Source: Clostridia bacterium
GTDB taxonomy: Bacteria; Bacillota; Clostridia; Christensenellales; Aristaeellaceae
Length of the DNA stretch: 64,000 nucleotides
Assembly (NCBI GenBank): GCA_017509255.1
Contig: JAFWQA010000007.1
Coordinates: forward strand, 62,001 to 126,000
Direction: 5' to 3'
The position numbers and the translations under genes are program-made. How positions within the stretch are numbered: the first letter of the stretch is position 1; every line of letters starts with the position of its first letter. Below the pieces are notes generated by a model. That model had not been told where the DNA came from. It was given only the letters and a program-made list of their open reading frames with translations, and did not search any database. This document shows positions 57,519 to 64,000 of the stretch, one piece after another.

Positions 57519-58715
57519 TCAGTTCTGCACGGTCTGCCCGGTCAGCCTCAGCCAGAAGGAGCGGATCGTATTCTGGTTCGCGACGCCGTAATTCGGGTCG
57601 TTCTGCTCGCATTCAGCCATGTCGCGCAGGAAGTGGACGCACAGATGCCCGTCAAAATCGTTGTCCTTGATGCTGCCGGACAGGTGCGGCATATCGTGGG
57701 TGGAGCCGACGGTCCAGGTCCCGTTCGGGAGGCGGACGTATACCGCCTTCTGATCCCAGGTATTGACCCCGCCGAAGGCCTTGACCATGGTGGCGGTGTC
57801 CCGGGCGGTGAGCGGCTCGCAGTCCGCGTGGCGGCCGCGGGACATGATCCTCAGCGTCCAGCACAGGCCGCTCGAGGGATCGGCGACCAGCAGGTGCTGG
57901 CCGTTGCCGAGGGAGGGCTTGATATCGTTGAACCAGTGGAGCAGTCTGACAGAGGAAGCGGAAGGCAGGGCGATCGGGTCGTTGAGCGTCCCGTCGCCGC
58001 CGGGAGCCTGCGTGGGGACCGGAGTCCCGGGTGCCGCCGTCGGGGCGGGCGTCGTGACAGGGGGCGGCACAGGCGCGGCGGTCTCCCCGGCCGCGGCGCT
58101 TTCCACCGCGTGCAGGGTCTTTGTTCCCGCGAGGCCGTCCGCAACGAGCCCGGAAGCCTGCTGGAAGGCGACGACCGCGGCCCGCGTCAGATTGCCGAAG
58201 ATGCCGTCGGCCCGGTCCGCCAGGAAGCCGAAGCGGATCAGAACGGTCTGGAGCGCCTTGACCCGGGCGCCGGTGGAACCGACGCGCAGCGTGGAGTAGT
58301 CCCCGCCGAAGAGGCCTTCGGAGACGGGCACGGGGGCAGATGTCGGCTGCGGCGCGGGTGTGGCGGTGGGCTTCGGGGGATCCGTTTTCTGCGGCACAGG
58401 CGCGGCGGTGGGCACGGAGGTCTGGGAGCCGGCCATCGAATACAGGATGTCCAGGGTTTTGACGCCCGCGAGGCCGTCCGACGTCAGACCGCAGGCCTGC
58501 TGGAACGCCCGGACGGCGTTTTCGGTCATGTTGCCGAAGATGCCGTCCGCCGAGCCGGCAAGATATCCCAGGGAGATCAGCGCCTGCTGCATCGACCGTA
58601 CCGCTTCGCCGCGGCAGCCGTTATACAGCGTGGTCTCCTTCCAGGCCAGGGCGCTGCCGCAGGAGAGGAAAAGCATGACAAGGGCAAGAAGCAGGCAAAG
58701 GATCTTTTGTTTCAT
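57519..58715 (-). CDS. secreted peptidoglycan-binding protein with conserved C-terminal domain
   Basis: 398 residues. Signal peptide (1-24), two PG_binding_1 domains (about 28-90: RGEAVRSMQQALISLGYLAG; about 145-210: TGARVKALQTVLIRFGFLAD), each ending in FQQA-x-GL, joined by Pro/Thr linkers. The C-terminal domain (about 255-398) starts RLLHWFNDIKPSLGNGQ and has GRHADCEPLTARDTA, AFGGVNTW and DGHLCVHFLRD, conserved polar positions that could form an active site. No LPXTG. The N-terminus should hold the protein to the wall; the activity of the C-terminal domain is unknown to me. ATG 58715 follows GGGAGGTG. Confidence 0.82.
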   Translation of the reverse strand: MKQKILCLLLALVMLFLSCGSALAWKETTLYNGCRGEAVRSMQQALISLGYLAGSADGIFGNMTENAVRAFQQACGLTSDGLAGVKTLDILYSMAGSQTSVPTAAPVPQKTDPPKPTATPAPQPTSAPVPVSEGLFGGDYSTLRVGSTGARVKALQTVLIRFGFLADRADGIFGNLTRAAVVAFQQASGLVADGLAGTKTLHAVESAAAGETAAPVPPPVTTPAPTAAPGTPVPTQAPGGDGTLNDPIALPSASSVRLLHWFNDIKPSLGNGQHLLVADPSSGLCWTLRIMSRGRHADCEPLTARDTATMVKAFGGVNTWDQKAVYVRLPNGTWTVGSTHDMPHLSGSIKDNDFDGHLCVHFLRDMAECEQNDPNYGVANQNTIRSFWLRLTGQTVQN

Positions 58716-58823
58716 ATGGCTGCCGCACCTCCCGTATAACGAACAATTAAGATGAACAAAGTATATCATACTTTTTCTTAAATGTAAAGGAAGTATTACA
58801 ATTTCGTTACACATAAAAAATAC

Positions 58824-58852
58824 TTTTCTCCCGGGAAAGATTGTGATACAAT
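58824..58852 (+). promoter_or_regulatory. promoter of pfkA (extended -10)
   Basis: TTTTCT (58824-58829), 17-nt spacer, TACAAT (58847-58852) with TGA directly upstream forming an extended -10. Confidence 0.6.
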
Positions 58853-58921
58853 ACGTCGGTTTTTACGTGCGGACATATGTTTTCCGCCCGCATCCGGATT
58901 GCAAAGGAGCGAATTTCTCAC

Positions 58922-59971
58922 ATGAAAAAGATCGGTGTTTTGACGAGCGGAGGAGACAGCCCGGGAATGAACGCGGCTGTTATGGCCGTCGCGCGCAGCG
59001 CGGCGTTCTACGGAATGCCCCTGGTCGGCATCAAGCGCGGCTATAACGGTCTCCTCCGGAAAAGCGCCAATATAAAGGATGACATGCAGGAACTGCACCT
59101 GGACACGGTCCTGGATATCGCGGACGAGCCCGGCACCTATCTGCGGACCGCGCGGTGCACCGAGTTCCTGGAGCCCAAATACCGGGAGCTGGCGGTGAAG
59201 ACCCTGCGGGAGATGGAGATCGGCGGCCTGGTGGTCGTGGGCGGGGACGGCAGCTTCCAGGGAGCGCTCCGCCTCTGCGAGCTGGGTATTCCCTGTGTCG
59301 GCATACCCGGCACCATCGACAACGACCTGGGCTATACGGAAATGACGCTGGGCTTTGACACGGCGGTCAACGTGTGCGTGGACGCGATCCGCTCCATCCG
59401 CGCCACCAGCCGGAGCCACGACCGGCCCGCCGTTGTGGAGGTGATGGGACGCCACTGCGGCGACATCGCCGTGACCGCGGCGGTATCCACCGGCAGCGAG
59501 ATCGTCGTGGTGCCGGAGGTGCCGTGGACGGTGGAGGGCGTGGCGAAGCAGCTGCAGCGCCAGCTGGACAGGGGAAACACCCGCGCCACGATCGTCATGG
59601 CCGAGGGCTGCTACGATTCCATGGCGCCCTTTGACCTGTACGAATTCCTGACGAGCCACGGAAAACCCAGCTACGAGGGCGAACCGATGAGCGCCGGGCG
59701 CTTCGCGTATGTGATGAAGAAGCTGTGCGGCGGCGCGGAGGTCCGGGCGACCGTGATCGGATACACGCAGCGCGGCGCGGAGCCGACGGCCCGCGACAGC
59801 GCCTTCGCCTTTGAGGCCGGGAACCTGGCGGTGCGCCTGCTCCGCGACGGCGTCAGCAACCAGGTGATCGGCATGAGGCACGGCCGCGTCACCTACATGC
59901 CCATTGAAACTGCCCTTTCCCAGGAGCGCGCGTTCAACCATACCCTGTTCGAGCTGGTCAATTCCATTTAA
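58922..59971 (+). CDS. pfkA: 6-phosphofructokinase (ATP-dependent type)
   Basis: 349 residues. It phosphorylates fructose 6-phosphate in glycolysis. IGVLTSGGDSPGMNAAVMAV binds ATP; VVGGDGSFQGA (GGDGS, as in ATP-using rather than PPi-using enzymes); GIPGTIDNDL carries the catalytic Asp; VEVMGRHCGDIA and GYTQRGAEPTARD bind substrate. ATG 58922 follows AAAGGAGCG. Single gene; no pyk next to it. Confidence 0.95.
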   Translation: MKKIGVLTSGGDSPGMNAAVMAVARSAAFYGMPLVGIKRGYNGLLRKSANIKDDMQELHLDTVLDIADEPGTYLRTARCTEFLEPKYRELAVKTLREMEIGGLVVVGGDGSFQGALRLCELGIPCVGIPGTIDNDLGYTEMTLGFDTAVNVCVDAIRSIRATSRSHDRPAVVEVMGRHCGDIAVTAAVSTGSEIVVVPEVPWTVEGVAKQLQRQLDRGNTRATIVMAEGCYDSMAPFDLYEFLTSHGKPSYEGEPMSAGRFAYVMKKLCGGAEVRATVIGYTQRGAEPTARDSAFAFEAGNLAVRLLRDGVSNQVIGMRHGRVTYMPIETALSQERAFNHTLFELVNSI

Positions 59972-59979
59972 TTTGGGTG

Positions 59980-60008
59980 TTGACAGCCGACGGGAAATGT
60001 GCTAAATT
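59980..60008 (+). promoter_or_regulatory. promoter of infC-rpmI-rplT
   Basis: TTGACA (59980-59985), 17-nt spacer, TAAATT (60003-60008), directly after the pfkA stop. Confidence 0.75.
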
Positions 60009-60014
60009 ACCATT

Positions 60015-60150
60015 TGTTTGAAAGCAGAGGCTTGCCCGCCCCTCACCTTGTGTGGCTCACGCCGCCGGGTCATGGCACTTTTCACGGCAGCGAAAAGTAT
60101 CGTCATCAGAGCGACGGGTCAATGGCCCGCCGCTTTTTTCACGGACTTTT
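60015..60150 (+). ncRNA. infC operon leader with attenuator terminator (L20-leader-like)
   Basis: A structured 5' leader of about 140 nt. It contains alternative pairings (CACTTTTCACGG near 60076 and CGAAAAGT near 60091) and an intrinsic terminator GCG-A-CGGGTC / GGCCCGC-CGC (60111-60133) followed by six T (60134-60139), 20 nt before infC. Location and order match the leader by which L20 or termination-antitermination controls infC-rpmI-rplT in Firmicutes. Membership in the Rfam L20 leader is inferred. Confidence 0.6.
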
Positions 60151-60159
60151 AGGAGGTGC

Positions 60160-60756
60160 ATGGGTATCGCAACCGAACTGATCATCAATGAGGAAATCCG
60201 GGACAAAGAGGTCCGGCTGATCGACGAAAACGGCGAACAGCTCGGCGTGATGAGCGCACAGCAGGCACTGGCGCTGGCGGAGGAGAGAGGCTATGATCTG
60301 GCCAAGATCCAGCCTGCCGCGAAACCGCCGGTCTGCAAGCTGCTGGACTATGACAAGTACCGCTACGAGCAGTCGAAGCGGGAACGTGAGAACCGGAAGA
60401 ATCAGCGTGTTGTCGACATCAAGGAGGTCCAGCTGTCCGCCACCATCGAAGAAAACGATGTGAACACCAAGGCGAAGATGGCGACCCGCTTTCTTGAGGG
60501 CGGCGACAAGGTCAAGGTTTCCATTCGCTTCCGCGGCCGTCAGATCACGCACAGCGAGATCGGCATGAAGGTCATGCTGGATTTCGCGGAGCGCTGCAAG
60601 GACGTCAGCATGGTGGAACGCCGCCCGCTGCTGGATGGCCGCAACATGATCATGATCCTGGCTCCCAAAGCCGTAAAGGCTTCCTTTGCCGAAAGAAAGG
60701 CCAAGAAGGAAGCCGAGGCAAGGGAGAATGCTGCCTCGAAAGAGACGCAGGAGTAA
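60160..60756 (+). CDS. infC: translation initiation factor IF-3
   Basis: About 198 residues. LIINEEIRDKEVRLIDENGE is the N-terminal signature, then the helical linker and C-terminal domain (KVKVSIRFRGRQITHSEIG). IF-3 ensures start-codon and initiator-tRNA selection. ATG 60160 is only 3 nt after AGGAGG (60151-60156), while in-frame ATC 60166 lies 9 nt after it. infC in other bacteria starts at AUU/AUC-type codons under autocontrol, so ATC may be the true start, giving 196 residues. Confidence 0.95.
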   Translation: MGIATELIINEEIRDKEVRLIDENGEQLGVMSAQQALALAEERGYDLAKIQPAAKPPVCKLLDYDKYRYEQSKRERENRKNQRVVDIKEVQLSATIEENDVNTKAKMATRFLEGGDKVKVSIRFRGRQITHSEIGMKVMLDFAERCKDVSMVERRPLLDGRNMIMILAPKAVKASFAERKAKKEAEARENAASKETQE

Positions 60757-60780
60757 ACGCACTGGAAGGAGGACCTAACT

Positions 60781-60981
60781 ATGCCTAAACAGAAAACCCA
60801 CCGCGGGGCTGCCAAGCGCTTTTCCTTCACCAAGACCGGTATTGTGAAGCATAAGCAGATGAACGCCAACCATCAGGTGCACCTGAAGACCACCAAGCGC
60901 ACCCGTCATCTGAGGAATCCCGGCATCGTCGATAACGCCGCGGAAGCCCGTACCATCCATAAGCTGCTGCCCTACAAATAA
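60781..60981 (+). CDS. rpmI: 50S ribosomal protein L35
   Basis: 66 residues. MPKQKTHRGAAKRFSFTKTG with the basic LKTTKRTRHLRNPG segment is diagnostic. RBS GGAGGACC. Second gene of the infC operon. Confidence 0.97.
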   Translation: MPKQKTHRGAAKRFSFTKTGIVKHKQMNANHQVHLKTTKRTRHLRNPGIVDNAAEARTIHKLLPYK

Positions 60982-61007
60982 TCTGATGAACCAGGAGGAA
61001 AAGAATC

Positions 61008-61355
61008 ATGGCACGCATTAAGAGGGCCGTAAACGCCCATAAGAGTCGCCGCAAGGTCATGAAGCTGGCGAAAGGTTTCTGGGGAGCAAAATCCAAGCAG
61101 TACCGCGCCGCGAAAGAACAGGTTGCCCGCAGCCTGCGTTACGCTTACATCGGACGGAAACTCCGCAAGCGCGAATTCCGCAGCCTGTGGATCGCCCGTA
61201 TCAACGCTGCTGCCCGTCTGAACGGTCTGAGCTATTCCAAGTTTATCGCCGGTCTGAAGAAGCAGAACGTGACCGTCAACCGCAAGATGCTGGCCGATCT
61301 CGCCGTGAATGACGCTGAAGGCTTCGCGAAGCTGGTTGAGCTGGCCAAGAAGTAA
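61008..61355 (+). CDS. rplT: 50S ribosomal protein L20
   Basis: 115 residues. [22 protein letters not shown] (N-terminal arm that enters 23S rRNA) and [20 protein letters not shown] are diagnostic. L20 also represses the operon in Firmicutes and Proteobacteria. RBS AGGAGG; ends the operon before a strong terminator. Confidence 0.97.
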   Translation: MARIKRAVNAHKSRRKVMKLAKGFWGAKSKQYRAAKEQVARSLRYAYIGRKLRKREFRSLWIARINAAARLNGLSYSKFIAGLKKQNVTVNRKMLADLAVNDAEGFAKLVELAKK

Positions 61356-61372
61356 GAAACGCCGTTTCGGAT

Positions 61373-61409
61373 AAAAAGCTCCTTTTCCCGCGGGAAGAGG
61401 AGCTTTTTT
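61373..61409 (+). terminator. rho-independent terminator of infC-rpmI-rplT
   Basis: AAAAAGCTCC-TTTTCCC stem paired with GGAAGAGGAGC and six T. Confidence 0.9.
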
Positions 61410-61471
61410 CTATGCCCGCGGAGCATGACAGCCACGAAAATATTTGCCTTTTTACGCCGCAGTGGCTGTGC

Positions 61472-61477
61472 TATACT
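61472..61477 (+). promoter_or_regulatory. extended -10 element upstream of GNAT gene
   Basis: TGC-TATACT forms an extended -10; no well-spaced -35 is visible. About 100 nt before the GNAT start. Confidence 0.4.
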
Positions 61478-61578
61478 GAAAGGGATCTTATCCGGCAGCG
61501 CAGGGAAGCGATCCATCGGGAAACAAGCGAAACTCAGAGGAAAATCCAGGACGGTTTTGATCCGGGAGGTGCACGGCA

Positions 61579-62115
61579 ATGGCGGAAGTGATCCTCCGCG
61601 ACATGGTGCGGGAGGATATTGAGGATTATGTCCGGTGGTTTACCGCCGAGACGGAATGGATAAAAACGGATGCCCCATGGGAGAATGCGGATCCCTCCGA
61701 CGAGGCGGAGGAGCGGAAAGGCTGGACGGAGTATTATGAATCCGTCCGGGGGGAAGCGCCGGACGCGCCGCGTTGGAAATACGAGATCGAAGCGGACGGG
61801 AAGCATATCGGATGGGTCTCCCGTTATTTCGATCTGGATTACATGGATAATCCGGAACAGATCCCCGCGGTCGGGATCGACATTCCGGATCCGGAAATGC
61901 GCGGACACGGCTTCGGGACACAGGCGATGCAGAGCTTTCTGAGGTATCTGACCGAACAGGGATATCACACGTTCTATACCCAGACCTGGTCCGGCAATCA
62001 GGCGATGCTGAAGGTGGCCGGAAAGCTCGGATTCCGGGAATGCCGCAGGAAGAAGGGGATCGGGAGCATGGACGGAAAGCCTTATGACGCGGTCACACTG
62101 AAACTGGAAAGATGA
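61579..62115 (+). CDS. GNAT-family N-acetyltransferase
   Basis: 178 residues. ILRDMVREDIEDYVRWFT opens the fold; the acetyl-CoA site is EMRGHGFGTQAMQSFLRYL (R-x-x-G-x-G/A) and NQAMLKVAGKLGFRECRR is motif B. Similar to RimJ/aminoglycoside-acetyltransferase-like GNATs in Clostridia. Substrate unknown. ATG follows GGGAGG. Confidence 0.85.
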   Translation: MAEVILRDMVREDIEDYVRWFTAETEWIKTDAPWENADPSDEAEERKGWTEYYESVRGEAPDAPRWKYEIEADGKHIGWVSRYFDLDYMDNPEQIPAVGIDIPDPEMRGHGFGTQAMQSFLRYLTEQGYHTFYTQTWSGNQAMLKVAGKLGFRECRRKKGIGSMDGKPYDAVTLKLER

Positions 62116-62250
62116 CAGGAAAACCGGCGTCTGCAACCGCCGGTTGACAGATTGCAAGGCACGTTTGGTGGGCGGAAACCGGGGCATACCGTATCCTGTG
62201 AACAGCGGGCGGGACGTCCCCCTGAGAGAAAGGACGGAAGGAAGAAGCGT

Positions 62251-62721
62251 ATGATCGATATCGCGATGAAATTCGATGAGGGGAAATTCCGCATGCGGGG
62301 TGTCGGGATCATCATCCGGGACGGGAAGGTGCTGATGGTACACGACGAGCTCCGGAAGTATTACTACGCGATCGGCGGGGCCGTGCGTCTCGGCGAGACG
62401 ACGGAGGAGGCCGCCGTGCGCGAGGTATACGAGGAAAGCGGCCTGCGGGTCGAACCGGAAAGGCTGGCGCTGGTGCAGGAAAACCGCTTCATTCTGGACG
62501 GGGAGCTGCACCATGAGGTCAGCTTCTATTACCTGATGAAGGATATCGGGGATCAGAAGACCGGCGAAAGGGTGCTGGATTACGCGGCGGAAGGGTTGGT
62601 GTGGATGGATATCGCCACGCTGGGAGAGCATAAGGTTTTTCCGCGGATCTACAGCACCCTGCTGAAGGAGCTGCCGGACGGCATCGTTCATTCCATGGAG
62701 GACGAGAGGGAAGGGAAATAA
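62251..62721 (+). CDS. NUDIX hydrolase
   Basis: 156 residues. The NUDIX box is GGAVRLGETTEEAAVREVYE followed by ESGL, all catalytic residues present (G-x5-E-x7-R-E-U-x-E-E-x-G-U). These enzymes split nucleoside diphosphates linked to another group. RBS GGACGGAAGGAAG. Next gene starts immediately after its stop. Confidence 0.88.
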   Translation: MIDIAMKFDEGKFRMRGVGIIIRDGKVLMVHDELRKYYYAIGGAVRLGETTEEAAVREVYEESGLRVEPERLALVQENRFILDGELHHEVSFYYLMKDIGDQKTGERVLDYAAEGLVWMDIATLGEHKVFPRIYSTLLKELPDGIVHSMEDEREGK

Positions 62722-63327
62722 ATGTTCTATCACGCTTCGCCCACGCCCGGGATCCGGATCCTGGAGCCGAGGATATCCAATCACGACCGGCCGCTGATCT
62801 ATTTTTCCCGAAAGCGGGAGAACGTGCTCGTTTACCTGAGCAACGCTGTTGAGAAGTACTGCAGGGAAAACGGGTTTATTCCTGCCGGGCCGTGGCAGAA
62901 ATGGGGCCCATACGGTTTTGACAGGGATGGCGTGCAGAGAATAGACGAATACTATCCCGGCGCGCTGGAGGAAGCCTATCGGGGCGTCAGCGGGTATATC
63001 TACACGGCGGAAAAGGTAAAGGACTGCGGCTTTCAGGTGCAGATCCCGGATGCCGTTACAGCTGAGGAGCCGGTGCCCGTGACCGGGTGCGAGTTCGTGC
63101 CTGACGCTTACGAGGAGATCCTGAAGGCGGAAGGGCAGGGACTGATCCGGATCCGGCGGTTTGAGGAGACCTCCGCGGCCTTCCGGGAATGGAACAGGAA
63201 GACTGTCCGGGAAGAATACGCCGCTGCGGTGGACCACCCGGAATACCGCTTCTTCCTGGAAGGGAAGTTCGGGGATATCCTGAAAAGAGAAGGACGGGAG
63301 ACGAAAAATGAAGCTGATCATCCATGA
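62722..63327 (+). CDS. unknown protein, possibly ADP-ribosyltransferase-like
   Basis: 201 residues. It starts FYHASPTPGIRILEPRISNH, then LIYFSRKRENVLVYLSNAVE, a course reminiscent of proteins with an H-Y-x2 start seen in some ADP-ribosyltransferase-like domains (DUF3990), but the full triad is not identifiable, so function is open. RBS GAGGGAAGG. Overlaps the following gene by 20 nt, and lies beside a NUDIX hydrolase, which could act on NAD derivatives (inference). Confidence 0.6.
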   Translation: MFYHASPTPGIRILEPRISNHDRPLIYFSRKRENVLVYLSNAVEKYCRENGFIPAGPWQKWGPYGFDRDGVQRIDEYYPGALEEAYRGVSGYIYTAEKVKDCGFQVQIPDAVTAEEPVPVTGCEFVPDAYEEILKAEGQGLIRIRRFEETSAAFREWNRKTVREEYAAAVDHPEYRFFLEGKFGDILKREGRETKNEADHP

Positions 63328-63799
63328 CCTGGGCCCGGAAGCACAGGAGAGGCTTTCCGGGAAAGGAGAACAGGTCCTTTACGCGGACGGGAAGTACGCG
63401 CCCTGTCAGGGCTGCTTCAAATGCTGGACGAAGCATCCGGCTTCCTGCGGGATCAGGGACCGGCTGCAGGAGACCGCCCGGGTGATCGGGCAGGCGGAGG
63501 ACCTGACCGTGATCACCGGGAACTGCTACGGCGGGTACAGCCCGGCGATCAAGCGGCTGCTGGACAGGAGCATCGGCACCTCCACCCCGCTGAGCACCTA
63601 CCGCGGGAAGCAGATGCACCACACTCTTCGCTACGGAAAGCACGGAAAGCTGCTGGTGAAGGTATACGGAGACGTGAGCGAAAAGGAAAGGGAGACATGG
63701 AGGCTGACGGCGGAGCGCAACGCGGTCAACGACGGCTTTGCGGAGCAGCAGGTACTGTTTTTCGCGACGAAGGAAGAAGCGGAGGCGGCAGAAGCATGA
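63308..63799 (+). CDS. flavodoxin-fold NAD(P)H-dependent oxidoreductase-like protein
   Basis: 163 residues. YAPCQGCFKCWTKHPASCGI is the C-x2-C-x2-C signature of iron-sulfur-flavin or quinone-reductase-like proteins, followed by TGNCYGGYSPAIKRLLDRS (FMN contact). Shorter than usual (about 180-200). Overlaps the next gene by 4 nt (ATGA). Likely a pair of related flavoproteins. Confidence 0.78.
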   Translation: MKLIIHDLGPEAQERLSGKGEQVLYADGKYAPCQGCFKCWTKHPASCGIRDRLQETARVIGQAEDLTVITGNCYGGYSPAIKRLLDRSIGTSTPLSTYRGKQMHHTLRYGKHGKLLVKVYGDVSEKERETWRLTAERNAVNDGFAEQQVLFFATKEEAEAAEA

Positions 63800-64000
63800 A
63801 GACGGTACTGATCGACTGCAGCCCCAAAAAGAGGATGAGCGCTTCCGGCTTCATCGCATCCATGACGGACGTTTTTCTCCGCGGAAAAAGGGAAAAGGAA
63901 AAGCTGCGCGTTCCGGCGGATCACGCGCGCATTCTGGAGAAGGTAAAGGACGCGGACAACGCGGTATTCTCCATGCCGCTGTATGTGGACGGTGTTCCGT
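63796..64000 (+). CDS. flavodoxin-like NAD(P)H-dependent oxidoreductase, partial
   Basis: 68 codons to the window edge. KTVLIDCSPKKRMSASGFIA is the typical FMN-binding start, and DADNAVFSMPLYVDGVP fits the second flavin loop. C-terminus lies outside. Confidence 0.7.
   Translation, partial: MKTVLIDCSPKKRMSASGFIASMTDVFLRGKREKEKLRVPADHARILEKVKDADNAVFSMPLYVDGVP

Overview
The window looks like a chromosomal segment of an anaerobic, Gram-positive, fairly GC-rich gut or rumen member of the Clostridia. The evidence is the Firmicutes order ylxM-ffh-rpsP-khpA-rimM-trmD, the infC-rpmI-rplT operon behind a leader attenuator, a tryptophan T-box, sortase-anchored surface proteins, an indolepyruvate:ferredoxin oxidoreductase, a GH10 xylanase, and AGGAGG-type ribosome binding sites with many ATGA-type gene overlaps. 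No rRNA, tRNA, CRISPR array, insertion sequence or prophage was seen. The exact genus cannot be read from the sequence alone.

Layout. 1-1610 (minus): a truncated DEDD exonuclease and a BaiN/HI0933 flavoprotein. 1709-4948 (plus): a polar amino acid ABC importer (binding protein, permease, ATPase) ending in a DapF-fold amino acid racemase. 4999-6579 (minus): a secreted protein of unknown function. 6830-23670 (plus): a large surface-fibre (pilus-like) locus. 23719-29180: pheA, a DAHP synthase, then a Trp T-box and trpXYZ. 29195-34194: an RluA-type pseudouridine synthase, a GH10 xylanase (minus) and an HD-GYP protein with an ECF-S-like membrane domain. 34233-38795 (minus): a 1520-residue surface protein. 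39074-45798: acyl-CoA ligase, iorAB, paaK, a double-ACT protein and a ROK sugar kinase. 45845-48186: a small protein, a histone-H1-like protein and an Ig-like secreted protein. 48245-56511 (minus): holA, comEC, an MBL hydrolase, barstar, then the trmD-ffh block. 56684-58715: a lipocalin-like protein and a peptidoglycan-binding protein. 58922-61355: pfkA and infC-rpmI-rplT. 61579-64000: GNAT, NUDIX, an unknown protein and two flavodoxin-fold oxidoreductases.

The most interesting part is the surface locus at 6.9-23.6 kb. It encodes two LPSTG-anchored proteins (a 1593-residue adhesin and a major pilin with its own consensus promoter), an active class C sortase and an active signal peptidase I. 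Beside these sit two degenerate partners: a signal peptidase-like protein whose catalytic Ser is Gly, and a sortase-like protein that has lost both the catalytic His (now Pro) and Cys (now Ala) and carries an insert of roughly 200 residues rich in Pro, Thr and Glu. The same run holds a secreted protein with eight His-x-His-x3-Cys motifs and about 126 five-residue acidic repeats, a SpaA/MucBP protein without an anchor, an orphan peptide-binding protein and a coiled-coil protein. I read it as a pilus-like assembly system in which each processing enzyme is paired with a pseudoenzyme. The signal peptidase half has a precedent in streptococcal SipA; I know of none for the sortase half.

The metabolic genes are largely about aromatic amino acids: synthesis (pheA, DAHP synthase), Trp-controlled uptake (T-box, trpXYZ), and oxidative conversion of aryl pyruvates to aryl-acyl-CoAs and back (iorAB, paaK, AMP-ligase, ACT sensor).
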